From the NCBI GenBank assembly GCA_016935565.1, contig JAFGQS010000063.1, forward strand, positions 1 to 45,128: 45,128 nucleotides of DNA, in the 5' to 3' direction. Made by a program: the position numbers and the translations under genes. Of the stretch, positions 34,206-43,782 are shown one piece after another. Source of the stretch: Deltaproteobacteria bacterium (GTDB lineage Bacteria > Desulfobacterota > Syntrophia > Syntrophales > UBA6807). The notes beneath the pieces are model-generated. The model ran no database searches. It saw only the letters and a list, made by a program, of their open reading frames with translations, and was not told the DNA's origin. The first letter of the stretch is position 1. The number at the start of each line of letters is the position of its first letter.

Positions 34206-36647
34206 TTAATCCATGTAAGATGTTGATAACTCCCGGTTCCGATGTATCACCATCAGTAACACACTGATAAGTTTCCTCAATACCTCGGAATGCACTTTCT
34301 CATTAATGAGGTCCGATTTCACCGAGGCGAAGTATTCGGCGGCGCTCCATCCATTTAGTACTGCGTGCAATGCTTGTCTGAGTTCGGAATCGGCGGTTCT
34401 TGCATCAGCATCGAGCAGTGCCAGTTCTTCTTCCAGTACCGTAATCGACTCATTCGTGTGGCGGCGGCTGAGTGTCGTTCGATAATACTCTTCAGCCGAC
34501 CGGTTGAATTCATATCCCGAGACTTTCAGAGGAGATGTCGTACCGATTTCACGAAGAATGCCGTGCTCGATCCTTTTCGCGGTCGCACAGTTATCGGGAT
34601 CGAGTATACGTGCCTCGAGATCACGGATAGTCTCGGATAGACCCAGTATGTCGATCAGATCTGCAGCATCTTCCTTAATGACTTTGATAAGAGCCTTTCT
34701 GTATTCTAAATTGTGGACACGGATATAACCGGGATACCGGTGGCTGTGACGATTTTTTTCGGTTTTCGCGATAATTTTCATGAGAAACCGGTTTTCCGAA
34801 TTCTTCCGAACATAGAATGTGGGAATTCCTATGGCCGTACCGAAAAAAATCTGTCGCCGTTCACTTTCTACCGACGGATCATCAGGTATGTGGTCATGAC
34901 TTATTTCACCCCGAAGACTGTATTTATAGGCAAGCGCCGTCATAAGCGCCTGTAGATTGGTGGCTTCCCCCATATCATCGATAATACTGTGAAAGAGACT
35001 GTAATGCCGACCTTCAAAGCCCGAAAAACCGGAAGACGCATATTGCCGGTTTCTGTACAGGAGGTACATCGTCATTTGAGGATCAAATACACCCAGATCG
35101 GCAAGATCCCGTCTGAGCCGAATATCATTACCCAACGTACCGTCGAGAGCCGGACTTTCATCAGTGCTCATGAGGGAGACGAAGTAATCGATAAGTCTGA
35201 AATCCTGAACAAAATCACCGCGCAGACCGAAAAGCCTGCTGATCATCATATCGAACCACTTGGGACCGAACGGTGTTATAGGCTGGCCGAAAATTTTGAA
35301 CCGTGCTTTTTTCTTCCACCGGCGCCATATCATCCTGAGATGCGTATAATCGAGCTCATGGGGCATGAAACCGAGGGCACGCTCCGGATGAAAATCTGCA
35401 AAATCGAGCCGGTACGGAGCAGCACTGTATGCACCGACAAACAGCGGGAGAAAGTGTTCCGCGATCTTGATGACGAGGTCGCCGAAATATTTCTCATCAG
35501 CTTCCCGGTACCCTGACTTCACATCGCGCAGTAAGCGTGTGAGCTTCCGGCTGCCCAGACTGATATGAGTTCCGTTGTTGGCTAACCCGATATTGGAAAT
35601 GCTCGGCAGTACAAACAGATTGTTTATGATAATACCGGCGTCTTTGAGCTTGATGACCGCGTTCAACTGGCTGCGTGACAGAACCCTATGGCACAGACCC
35701 ATGTAGTCGTATTTTTCCTCACCGCGATCCCATCCGGAAAGACAGGGGTTCATGAAAAGAGTTCGATAAAAAGAATCCGGTATTATCTCATTGAGTATCT
35801 TCTGGCGAACAGGAGGATGAGGAGCAAAATAGATCATAGCTTTCTGACCAAGCGAAATCAGTTGAAGTGCGATATTGGCATACATGATAAGCAGTTGTGT
35901 CAACAGAAATCGAAGCGCTGTTTCACGGGCCAATCCCCGCCCCATTCCGACATCCCTACTTAATAATACCGGCATGAATGAATATGTCTCCGGTGAGGTA
36001 TTATCGTTCAGAAAGTGATGCGCAGCGGCCTTGCCTGCGGAGATGACAAGGGGATGAGCGACTGAACGCGAACTGATTGCATCGATCAGTGCCAGCTTTA
36101 AAAGGTAGCTGATGGGGATTCTCAAAAAATCCTCACCGTTTTTGGTAAAAATAAATTTTCCAACATCACCGCGGCGGAGACTTGACGGGTCACTCTTATC
36201 ATACAGCAGATCGCTTTCAAAAATTTCACTCGTATCGCTGCTCAGCACTGACCGCGGTATGTCAACCCAACTGTTCTCCCATACTCTGCTGGAGTTATCA
36301 TTGAGATACCGGTCCAGCTCTGCTATGATTTTTTTGGGAGCCTCACCTGTTTTCGTTCTTTTGAGTATGTTTTTGTAGAAATTGGACTGTTCAATAATGC
36401 GCGGTAAATCAACGTCCTCTTTTTCCCCCACAACCACGACCTGAAACTCATTTTCAGACCCCGCCGTCGTATCGTTGAGTGAAAAAGGCATTGATTCCAC
36501 CACCTTTTCACTTGATTTGGCATTAATATCAAGAATATCCATAATCCGTGCCAGATAGCGTGATCCCCCGATCTTGTTCTCACTTTTACTATTTCCGATG
36601 CTGATAAGCGGCGGTAATATCCTTATGTCTTGTGCGACTACTTTCAT
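34206..36647 (-). CDS. large orphan protein (813 residues), first gene of the lipid operon
   Basis: 813 residues, no family recognised. There is no signal peptide and no clear membrane segment; the protein is mixed alpha/beta, cytoplasmic or peripheral. Notable segments are HPLVISAGKAAAHHFL (about 198), FAPHPPVRQKIL, LANNGTHISLGSRK (about 356), SAAPYRLDFADFHPE (about 410), GFMPHELDYTHLRM (about 427), WRRWKKKARFK and SVESERRQIFFGTAIGIPTFYVRK (shown in parts: SVESERRQI, GIPTFYVRK). The many His and Asp residues and the ESERR motif suggest an enzyme, but this is only a suggestion. GGGAGGTG precedes the ATG. A Pho-box-like array lies 57-85 bp upstream. Gene order and spacing tie it to the Psd-like and Lgt-like genes. 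Confidence 0.85.
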   Translation of the reverse strand: MKVVAQDIRILPPLISIGNSKSENKIGGSRYLARIMDILDINAKSSEKVVESMPFSLNDTTAGSENEFQVVVVGEKEDVDLPRIIEQSNFYKNILKRTKTGEAPKKIIAELDRYLNDNSSRVWENSWVDIPRSVLSSDTSEIFESDLLYDKSDPSSLRRGDVGKFIFTKNGEDFLRIPISYLLKLALIDAISSRSVAHPLVISAGKAAAHHFLNDNTSPETYSFMPVLLSRDVGMGRGLARETALRFLLTQLLIMYANIALQLISLGQKAMIYFAPHPPVRQKILNEIIPDSFYRTLFMNPCLSGWDRGEEKYDYMGLCHRVLSRSQLNAVIKLKDAGIIINNLFVLPSISNIGLANNGTHISLGSRKLTRLLRDVKSGYREADEKYFGDLVIKIAEHFLPLFVGAYSAAPYRLDFADFHPERALGFMPHELDYTHLRMIWRRWKKKARFKIFGQPITPFGPKWFDMMISRLFGLRGDFVQDFRLIDYFVSLMSTDESPALDGTLGNDIRLRRDLADLGVFDPQMTMYLLYRNRQYASSGFSGFEGRHYSLFHSIIDDMGEATNLQALMTALAYKYSLRGEISHDHIPDDPSVESERRQIFFGTAIGIPTFYVRKNSENRFLMKIIAKTEKNRHSHRYPGYIRVHNLEYRKALIKVIKEDAADLIDILGLSETIRDLEARILDPDNCATAKRIEHGILREIGTTSPLKVSGYEFNRSAEEYYRTTLSRRHTNESITVLEEELALLDADARTADSELRQALHAVLNGWSAAEYFASVKSDLINEKVHSEVLRKLISVLLMVIHRNRELSTSYMD

Positions 36648-36703
36648 ATATGCACACCTCCCGGCAGCATGACCTATTCAATTGAGATTACTATCAATTT
36701 AAC

Positions 36704-36732
36704 ATGACGTTTCTGTTACGAAGATATTACGT
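36704..36732 (-). promoter_or_regulatory. candidate PhoB box upstream of the orphan lipid operon
   Basis: Read on the - strand, three half-sites spaced 11 bp are ACGTAAT (36732-36726), TCGTAAC (36721-36715) and ACGTCAT (36710-36704), with 4-bp spacers. TCGTAAC is identical to a pstS half-site. Eight bases further on is GATAGT (36695-36690) as a -10 candidate; the operon ATG is at 36647. Confidence 0.55.
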
Positions 36733-36937
36733 TTCGAATAAGAGTGTTTCCAGTAAAGGCCTGCGATACATGCCGGTAATACGTTGAGCGACGAGATTCA
36801 GAGTTAGTGAGAGCTGCTGCCTCATCACATTCTGCACCTCGCCGGAATGCGACGATCAAGCATGCCTGCATTAAAGAAACAGCAAAGATTGTTAAAAGGG
36901 AAGGTATGATGAAAAAACAAGAAAGGAGAAGCGCTGA

Positions 36938-37645
36938 TCAATCAGTATCAATATCAGCAAACTTATAACCAACTCCACGGACTGTCTGGATATAGCGGGG
37001 TTCTGACACATCTTTCTCAATCTGAGCTCTGAGACGTCGTATATGGACATCAACTGTTCGCGGCTCAACAAAGGTTGCATCCCCCCAGGCATGATCGAGA
37101 ATCTGATCCCTGGTATATACCCGACCCGGGCGTCTTGAAAGAAACGTCAGAATCTTAAACTCGGTGGGACTCAATTCAACCCTTTCACCATCAATGGTGA
37201 CTCGATGCGAGGCGAAATCAATACGGAGACCCTTAAACTCGAATTTTTCTTTTTTAACCTGCACTTCAGATGCCTTAAACCGACGCAGAACAGCCTTTAC
37301 ACGTGCAAGCAGTTCCCTGACACTGAAAGGCTTGGTAATGTAATCATCCGCACCCATTTCAAGACCGAGAATTTTGTCGACCTCATCTCCCTTGGCTGTA
37401 ACCATGATGATCGGAAGGTTTGATATCTCTTGATTTTTACGAATGCGCTTACAAACCTCAATACCCTGTATCCCGGGAAGCATCAGATCAAGGATAACCA
37501 AATCCGGTTTTTGTGACTGAACAAGCCCCAAAGCCTCCTCACCATTATAGGCTTTCAGTACAGCGTAACCTTCTCTTTGAAGATTATAGGAAATGAGATC
37601 TACCAGATCCTTTTCATCATCTACTACGAGAATTCTGGCGGTCAT
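36938..37645 (-). CDS. phoB: phosphate response regulator PhoB
   Basis: 235 residues. The receiver domain has the acidic pair D9-D10, phospho-acceptor D53 in ILDLMLPG, the T in MVTAKGD and K of ITKPFS. The OmpR/PhoB-type winged helix (about 135-232) has the typical LSPTEFKIL, RDQILDHAWG and VDVHIRRLRAQIE. It is the last gene of the pst-pho operon, 57 bp after phoR. PhoB binds tandem 11-bp repeats, and such arrays are seen at several promoters in this window. No clear terminator is seen after the stop. Confidence 0.95.
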   Translation of the reverse strand: MTARILVVDDEKDLVDLISYNLQREGYAVLKAYNGEEALGLVQSQKPDLVILDLMLPGIQGIEVCKRIRKNQEISNLPIIMVTAKGDEVDKILGLEMGADDYITKPFSVRELLARVKAVLRRFKASEVQVKKEKFEFKGLRIDFASHRVTIDGERVELSPTEFKILTFLSRRPGRVYTRDQILDHAWGDATFVEPRTVDVHIRRLRAQIEKDVSEPRYIQTVRGVGYKFADIDTD

Positions 37646-37702
37646 TCTTTACGTTCTTTCTTTACGTATTTTGTTGCGTTTTTATGATCATTCCAGAGTT
37701 TT

Positions 37703-39463
37703 TCACTGCGATTTGAAAATCGGGAGGGCCAGTGAGACCGCAGTTCCTGCGCCGAGCCGGCTCTCAATATTAATTGTGCCACCATGAGCTCTCATGAGGT
37801 GTTTGACGATTGACAGACCCAACCCTGTTCCGCCCAGTTCCCGTGACCGTGTCTTGTCGACCCGATAAAAACGTTCGCCTAATCGTGGGATTTCACTTTT
37901 CGGTATGCCAATACCCGTATCAATAATTTTTACAATGACATGATTTTCATCTTCATGCAACCGTGCCGTGATGGAAATTTTTTCCGACTCGGGAGTAAAT
38001 TTCACCGCATTATCGAGAACATTTAGTAATATCTGATTTAATCTATCTCTATCCGCTCGGAGCGGCGGCAGATCGTCCGGTATATCTTTCGTCAGATGTA
38101 TCTGCTTTTCATGAGCCCGTGGAATGATTATGGCGAGAACGCTGTCAATCACTCCCGCAAGGGAAACACTTTCAAAGAAAAGACGTGTTTCACCGAGTTC
38201 GATATTGGATATAACGAGGAGATCATCTACCAGACGATTGAGTCGTTCGGCATGTTTCCGAATCGTCGTGAGAAACTTTCGGGCCGTTTCCTCTTCAACA
38301 ATTGCCCCTTCCTGCAAGGTCTCAATAAACCCGAGAATCGCTGTCAAAGGGGTTTTTATTTCATGAGTGACGTTGGCGACAAAGTCAACACGCATTTTTT
38401 CCAGTCGTTTCAAACGGGTAACGTCATGAAAAACCATCATGGTTTTTTCGTCACCCTTGGCCAGTCCATGAATGGCGGAAATATTGACATCAAGTATGAT
38501 GTCCTCGGCACCACCTAAGGTTATCTCCTCCGAAATAGGAATACCTGTTTCTTTAAATCGATCAATTGCATCCGCCAGTTCGATATTTCTGAATGCTTCG
38601 AGGGGAGTTTTCCCGATAATGTCACGCCTTCTAAGCCTGACTATCGTCTTGAATGCATTATTCAATGCTTCAATTCTTCCCTGATTGTCGAGAACCAGTA
38701 CTCCGTCCGTCATACTGGCAAAAGCAGCTTCCAGCTTACCCTTCTCTTCATTTGCAAACCGAACCTTTTCCTGTAGTTCCGTCACAATGTAATTTATATT
38801 GCGAGCTAAACGTCCCCGTTCATCACTCGAATTGATGAGAAGCGTGCCCGACATGTCGCCATCTTGCAATTTTCTCGTGAACTGTTCCATTTCCTGAACC
38901 GGAGACACCAGCCGTGCAGAAAAAATGAATGCAATAATAAAGGAGATCGCTCCCACGAATAGAAAAGACTGAAGTATTAAAATATTGAACGCACCAACGG
39001 TTTTTTTAACTTCGTGAAGTGGCCGTGCCAGGCGGATATATCCCCTGATGTCCGTATTTTCCATCATAGGAAGTGCAACATATAAGGTATCAATGCCGAG
39101 AGTATGACTGTAACGGATTGCCGTTCCCTTGCCTTTTACCCGCGCCTCTTGTACTTCGGTACGATTAAGATGATTGTCCATTTCAGAGGCCGTTGCTTCC
39201 GAATCCGCCAACACGGTTCCCATCGCATCAATCAGGGTTATACGCGCATCGGTCATTTTCGAGAGGCGTACCAGCTTTGATTCGATCTCCGTCTTTGTGC
39301 AGGCAAGATCTATCATCCCCGCATAGGTTGTAAGATCGGATTCGATTTTGCCCATCAGCTTTGATTTTATCTGACTCGAGACCTGAAATCCGACAACCGC
39401 CATAGCCAACAGTATGATGACTACGTATGTCGCGAAAATCTTATAAAACAAGTTGCCTTTCAT
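37703..39463 (-). CDS. phoR: phosphate sensor histidine kinase PhoR
   Basis: 586 residues. Two membrane helices (about 7-28 and 160-182) flank a periplasmic loop of about 130 residues, which is larger than in E. coli PhoR and like the sensor of Gram-positive and delta-proteobacterial PhoR. HAMP (about 183-235), PAS (about 245-350) and HisKA with phospho-acceptor H367 in FVANVTHEIKTPL follow. The HATPase has NVLDNAVKFTP, DTGIGIP and GTGLGLSIV. It answers to PhoU/Pst by protein contact and phosphorylates PhoB. It lies 42 bp after phoU and precedes phoB, the reverse of the E. coli order. Confidence 0.93.
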   Translation of the reverse strand: MKGNLFYKIFATYVVIILLAMAVVGFQVSSQIKSKLMGKIESDLTTYAGMIDLACTKTEIESKLVRLSKMTDARITLIDAMGTVLADSEATASEMDNHLNRTEVQEARVKGKGTAIRYSHTLGIDTLYVALPMMENTDIRGYIRLARPLHEVKKTVGAFNILILQSFLFVGAISFIIAFIFSARLVSPVQEMEQFTRKLQDGDMSGTLLINSSDERGRLARNINYIVTELQEKVRFANEEKGKLEAAFASMTDGVLVLDNQGRIEALNNAFKTIVRLRRRDIIGKTPLEAFRNIELADAIDRFKETGIPISEEITLGGAEDIILDVNISAIHGLAKGDEKTMMVFHDVTRLKRLEKMRVDFVANVTHEIKTPLTAILGFIETLQEGAIVEEETARKFLTTIRKHAERLNRLVDDLLVISNIELGETRLFFESVSLAGVIDSVLAIIIPRAHEKQIHLTKDIPDDLPPLRADRDRLNQILLNVLDNAVKFTPESEKISITARLHEDENHVIVKIIDTGIGIPKSEIPRLGERFYRVDKTRSRELGGTGLGLSIVKHLMRAHGGTINIESRLGAGTAVSLALPIFKSQ

Positions 39464-39505
39464 GAGAGTTCCCTTCTGATGTTCGACAAAACAAGACGTT
39501 TTCTT

Positions 39506-40195
39506 TTATTTAATTTTTTTCATTTTATCCCGGTGTCTTACGTTCCGACCGGTGACCAGATAAATAACCATCACGGCGATACTCGTTGCATGATCCGAAA
39601 TCCGCTCCAGGTTCTTAGAAATCTGCATTATCAGGATTGCTCTATGAATCGTACGGGGATCTTCCATCATGAAAGTGAGGAGTTCCCGAAAGATTTGATC
39701 ATTCAAATTATCCACTATTTCATCCGCTTTTATGACCTCTTCTGCCAAATCGCAGTCTTCTCTTACCAGGGCATCGAGACTTTTCTTTATCATCTGCTGG
39801 GCCGTATCGGACATGCGTGGCAAATCAATGTATGGTTTGAGTTGCGGTTCTTCATTCAGGGCTATCGCTTTTTCCGCAATATTGGCCGCCATATCTCCGA
39901 TTCTCTCAAGGTGAGCATTGATCTTGATAGCCGTCGTTATAAATCGTAAATCCTTTGCAACCGGCTGTCTCAAAGCAATAACATCCAGACATTTCCTCTC
40001 GATTGCTTCATCGAGCCGGTCAATCTGTTCATCGGAGTCAATAACGCTCCTCCCGAGTTCCGAGTCCCGCTCCAGGAGAGATGTCATGGCATTCTGTATT
40101 GCTTTTTCCGCGAGGGCACCTGCGTATAAGAGATTTTCTTTAATACTCTGGAGTGCCTTGTCGTAAATACTGCTTGTGTGAGCTTTTTCTTCCAT
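39506..40195 (-). CDS. phoU: phosphate transport regulator PhoU
   Basis: 229 residues forming two PhoU three-helix repeats with the metal-site E/D-x3-D pattern: LDEAIERKCLDVIALRQPVAKDLR (in parts: DEAIERK, RQPVAKDLR), AHLERIGDMAANIAEKA in the first repeat, and NLERISDHATSIAV in the second. The sequence layout is typical of PhoU, which represses PhoR activity when phosphate is plentiful. AAAGGAGA precedes the ATG, 17 bp downstream of pstB. Confidence 0.95.
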   Translation of the reverse strand: MEEKAHTSSIYDKALQSIKENLLYAGALAEKAIQNAMTSLLERDSELGRSVIDSDEQIDRLDEAIERKCLDVIALRQPVAKDLRFITTAIKINAHLERIGDMAANIAEKAIALNEEPQLKPYIDLPRMSDTAQQMIKKSLDALVREDCDLAEEVIKADEIVDNLNDQIFRELLTFMMEDPRTIHRAILIMQISKNLERISDHATSIAVMVIYLVTGRNVRHRDKMKKIK

Positions 40196-40212
40196 ATTCT
40201 CTCCTTTTCATG

Positions 40213-40986
40213 TTATCCGAATCTTCCCGTGATGTATTCTTCCGTCTGCTTCTCGTCAGGCCGTGTAAAGAGTTTCTCCGTTGGGTTGAACTCAATAAGC
40301 TCTCCAAGATAGAAGAACCCGGTGTAATCTGATACACGCGCAGCCTGCTGCATATTGTGAGTAACGATGATAATCGTATAGTCTTTTTTCAGTTCTGCGA
40401 TTAATTCCTCTATCTTCGCCGTTGATATCGGATCAAGCGCCGAAGTCGGTTCATCCATCAACAAAACATCCGGCTTCATTGCCAGGGCTCGGGCTATGCA
40501 GAGTCGCTGCTGCTGCCCACCGGAAAGCATCATGGCAGATTGCTTCAGAATGTCCTTCACTTCACCCCAGAGCGATGACTGTTCGAGGCTCCGTTGCACC
40601 AGCGCCTCTTGTGCGGTTTTGCCTCGAACACCATTCAGTTTTGGGCCGTATGTAATATTATCAAAAATTGATTTGGGAAACGGATTTGGCTTTTGGAAAA
40701 CCATCCCTATCCTTCGTCGAATATCAACAGGATCAACATTGGAATTGTAAATATTGGTCCCTTCAAAAAGAACCTCCCCTTCCACTCGCGTCCCGTCAAT
40801 GAGATCATTCATTCTGTTCAACAATCGAAGAAGAGTTGACTTCCCGCATCCCGAGGGACCAATGAGGGCAGTTACTTTGTTTTTTTCAAAGTCCATTGTA
40901 ACATCGATCAGAGCTTTAAACGTGCCGTAGTAGAAATCTACATTTTTTGTCCGTATGATAATATCATTATTTTGCATGGTCACCAT
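40213..40986 (-). CDS. pstB: phosphate ABC transporter ATP-binding protein PstB
   Basis: 257 residues with Walker [11 protein letters not shown]-loop VFQKPNPFP, the ABC signature LSGGQQQRL, Walker [14 protein letters not shown] and the switch His in [10 protein letters not shown]. The pattern [10 protein letters not shown] near the C-terminus is typical of PstB. ATG 40986 overlaps pstA by 7 bp; ATG 40977 just after the pstA stop is an alternative start. Confidence 0.96.
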   Translation of the reverse strand: MVTMQNNDIIIRTKNVDFYYGTFKALIDVTMDFEKNKVTALIGPSGCGKSTLLRLLNRMNDLIDGTRVEGEVLFEGTNIYNSNVDPVDIRRRIGMVFQKPNPFPKSIFDNITYGPKLNGVRGKTAQEALVQRSLEQSSLWGEVKDILKQSAMMLSGGQQQRLCIARALAMKPDVLLMDEPTSALDPISTAKIEELIAELKKDYTIIIVTHNMQQAARVSDYTGFFYLGELIEFNPTEKLFTRPDEKQTEEYITGRFG

Positions 40987-41834
40987 CTTTTTTTCTTGCG
41001 TACATAGCTGCGTATGATTATGGCAATCAAATCGACTCCCAGAACAAGGGCCACAAGGACAAGCACCGTTCCGTACTGGAGTGGTCTTGTTTCCTCAATA
41101 TGCGTCCCGGCTGTCGCAAGTACATAGACATGGTACGGTAACGCCATAACCTCATCAAAAATCGACTTTGGCAGCTTGGAAGTGAAAAAGGCTGCTGCCG
41201 TAAACATGATCGGGGCAGTCTCTCCCGCAGCACGGCCGATACCCAGAATCGATCCGGTCAGGATACCGGGTAATGCGTTCGGCAATACAATCCGCAATAT
41301 TGTCTGCCACTTGGAGACACCGAGCCCAAGTGATGCCTCCCGAAATGTCTGTGGAACGGCTTTCAGTGCCTCTTCGGAAGCTCCGATTATTGTCGGTAGA
41401 ATCAGGAAGCCCAGTGTCAATGCCCCTGACAGCACACATGATCCGAATTGGAGAAATACAACGAACAGCCCCAGACCGAACAGTCCGAATACGATTGACG
41501 GTACCCCGGCGAGGCAATTGACACCTACGCGGATTATTCTGATAACCGGTCCCTGCTTTGCATATTCACTTAAGTATATAGCAGATGCGACACCAAGAGG
41601 AAGGGCAATTATAATGGCACCGGCTGTCAGATAAAATGTTCCAAGGATTGCCGGCATAATGCCACCCTTTGTCATCGAGTCGCGTGGCGGTTGTGTGAGA
41701 AACTCCCAGTTGATGGCTCCAATACCGTTTACAACAATATAAACCAGGAATGCGCCGATGGCCAGGGCAATTGAAAATGCTGCCAGTCGAACAATCACGA
41801 AGAATGAATGTTGTTTGAAGTAACGCCATCTCAT
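40980..41834 (-). CDS. pstA: phosphate ABC transporter permease PstA
   Basis: 284 residues with six membrane segments and the permease EAA-type loop [18 protein letters not shown] (in parts: [19 protein letters not shown]), which contacts PstB. The motif [14 protein letters not shown] near residue 50 is typical of PstA. Its ATG overlaps the pstC stop by four bases (ATGA). Confidence 0.95.
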   Translation of the reverse strand: MRWRYFKQHSFFVIVRLAAFSIALAIGAFLVYIVVNGIGAINWEFLTQPPRDSMTKGGIMPAILGTFYLTAGAIIIALPLGVASAIYLSEYAKQGPVIRIIRVGVNCLAGVPSIVFGLFGLGLFVVFLQFGSCVLSGALTLGFLILPTIIGASEEALKAVPQTFREASLGLGVSKWQTILRIVLPNALPGILTGSILGIGRAAGETAPIMFTAAAFFTSKLPKSIFDEVMALPYHVYVLATAGTHIEETRPLQYGTVLVLVALVLGVDLIAIIIRSYVRKKKRW

Positions 41835-42718
41835 AATGTGGCAGACCCCACCTCTTTGAATTTATGTGACACATAGTCGGCAATCAGATTAAAACAGAAT
41901 GTCAGGAAAAACAGTACGATTCCTGTTGCAAACAGGGCATGATAATGTTCGCTCCGGAAAGGTGCTTCTCCCATTTCAGCGGCGATACTGGCCGGCATGG
42001 GCCGAACCGAGTCAAAAATGCTTTCCGGTATCGCTGCAGCACCCCCCGCAACCATGAGCACAACCATCGTTTCACCGATCGCCCGAGCCATGCCGAGAAT
42101 AACAGCCGTCGATATTCCCGAGAGGGCAGCCGGCACAATTACCTTTGCAATCGTCTCGAAGCGAGTTGCCCCCAGAGCGTATGACGCCTCCTTAAATTCC
42201 TGCGGGACCGAATACAGGGCATCCTCCGATATACTTGCAATTGTGGGAACGGCCATGAGCGCCAGCACCAATGATGCATTTACAATATTGAGTCCTGTCG
42301 GGATGTCAAACGTCTCTTGCAGCCACGGTGCGAGCACAGCCATGCCGAAAAAACCGAGTACCACCGACGGCAGTCCGGCAAGAAGTTCGATAACCGGTTT
42401 AAATATCTCCTTGATAAATGGTGGTGCAATTTCGGCAATGTAAACAGCGGAAAGAACTCCAAGAGGTATGGCAATTACTGATGCAAAAAATGTCACAATA
42501 AATGATCCGACAATTAATGCCCAGATCCCGAATGATGGCGGATCATAGGTCGGATACCACTCAAGACCGAAAATGAAATCTTTAAAAGACACGACTTTGA
42601 AAATGGGTAGTCCTTCAAGGAAGAGAAATACAACAATAAGTCCGAGAATAAAGATGGAAACGAGGGCAATAAACAGGAAAATATTTTTTATAATTATTTC
42701 TTTGATCTTTCGTTTCAT
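41831..42718 (-). CDS. pstC: phosphate ABC transporter permease PstC
   Basis: About 295 residues with six membrane segments. The cytoplasmic loop EDALYSVPQEFKEASYALG (in parts: VPQEFKEAS, YALGATRFET) and the FGIWALIVGSFIVTFFA segment identify PstC. ATG 42718 (GAG upstream, natural start MKRKIKEI) is preferred; ATG 42742 would add eight residues. The 100-bp gap from pstS contains a small GGCAT/ATGCC hairpin. Confidence 0.94.
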   Translation of the reverse strand: MKRKIKEIIIKNIFLFIALVSIFILGLIVVFLFLEGLPIFKVVSFKDFIFGLEWYPTYDPPSFGIWALIVGSFIVTFFASVIAIPLGVLSAVYIAEIAPPFIKEIFKPVIELLAGLPSVVLGFFGMAVLAPWLQETFDIPTGLNIVNASLVLALMAVPTIASISEDALYSVPQEFKEASYALGATRFETIAKVIVPAALSGISTAVILGMARAIGETMVVLMVAGGAAAIPESIFDSVRPMPASIAAEMGEAPFRSEHYHALFATGIVLFFLTFCFNLIADYVSHKFKEVGSATL

Positions 42719-42824
42719 GGAATGTACTCGGTATTTATGCATTCAGCAGCCGGCAAACATCGCCCACACATCACCGTACAGGCATGTTATGCCGGCAGCC
42801 GAAAATCAACGATCTTCCATTTGT

Positions 42825-43646
42825 TTAAAACAGCGGGATGAATCCCTCTTTTTTGACGATGTCCTGACCTTCTCTGCTCACAACATAGTTTAAAAACGAA
42901 GAAACGATCCCCACCGGCCACCCGTCGGTAAACATGAACAACGGCCTTGCTACAGGATATACACCGGACAATGCCGTTTCGACTGATGCCGTCACACCGT
43001 TTACTTTGACAGGCTTTACACTTTTATTCAAATAGCCAAATCCGATGTACCCGATGGCATATTTGTTTTTCGATACGGCCTGGACAACGGCACCATTCGA
43101 GGCCTGCAGCTGAGCCCGGGGTGTTACCTTGGCCTTGTTGAGAATCTTTTCCTCCCAAACTTCGTATGTACCGGAACTTGTGTCACGCGATACCACCACG
43201 ATCTGGAGATCCGGACCGCCCACCTCTTTCCAGTTGCGGATTTTGCCTTGGTAGATAAGGCTTAACAGCTCAATTGTCAGGTCGCTCACCTTATTTGATG
43301 GATGAACAATGGGTACGATAGCATCGATTGCGACACGGTGAGGAACAGGGTATATGCCCTTTGCCATAGCCATCTCGATTTCCTTGTCTTTGATGAACCT
43401 TGATGAGTTTGCAATGTCGGTCGATTTATCGACAAGGGCTTTAATGCCGTTGCCGGAACCGCCGCCGGAAATAGAAATATTAACACCGGAATGACTTTTC
43501 ATATAGGCTTCGGCCGCTGCTTGCGCCACGGGGAGCACGGTTGTCGAACCTTTGACGACGATTGTTTCACCCGCACTAGCCGTACCTAACCCCGCAAATG
43601 CAAGGCAGATAACGGCGATAAGTAAAATGTTCATAATCCTTTTCAT
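42825..43646 (-). CDS. pstS: phosphate-binding protein PstS
   Basis: 273 residues with a signal peptide (residues 1-25, cleavage near ASAGET) for the periplasm. Phosphate-site motifs are KGSTTVLPVAQA (residues 32-43), SGGGSGNGIKAL (about 60) and SRDTSSGTYEVW (about 153). The length matches the compact PstS found in many non-enteric bacteria. AAGGAGG lies before the ATG. It is the first gene of pstSCAB-phoU-phoR-phoB, and strong tandem Pho boxes lie upstream. Confidence 0.95.
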   Translation of the reverse strand: MKRIMNILLIAVICLAFAGLGTASAGETIVVKGSTTVLPVAQAAAEAYMKSHSGVNISISGGGSGNGIKALVDKSTDIANSSRFIKDKEIEMAMAKGIYPVPHRVAIDAIVPIVHPSNKVSDLTIELLSLIYQGKIRNWKEVGGPDLQIVVVSRDTSSGTYEVWEEKILNKAKVTPRAQLQASNGAVVQAVSKNKYAIGYIGFGYLNKSVKPVKVNGVTASVETALSGVYPVARPLFMFTDGWPVGIVSSFLNYVVSREGQDIVKKEGFIPLF

Positions 43647-43701
43647 TTTGATTCCTCCTTGTCATGAGTTTTTTGTGATTATGGTTTGCACATATGTCCG
43701 A

Positions 43702-43735
43702 ACTTTACGTGACAAATGTTACATTCACATGACAA
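43702..43735 (-). promoter_or_regulatory. PhoB box proximal to pstS with -10
   Basis: Read on the - strand: TTGTCAT (43735-43729), spacer GTGA, ATGTAAC (43724-43718). Ten bases further on is TAAAGT (43707-43702), a fair -10. A further TTGTCAC (43715-43709) is out of phase by two bases. This is the promoter-proximal part of the pstS control region; the ATG is at 43646. Confidence 0.7.
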
Positions 43736-43782
43736 TACGATGAAGAAACAAAGAAATAGCAACATTATGAATATGTTATATT

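Noticed and set aside
34989-35516. 175-residue frame inside the 813-residue orphan gene, other strand
   Set aside because: Shadow frame; the orphan on the - strand has a strong ribosome binding site and operon context.
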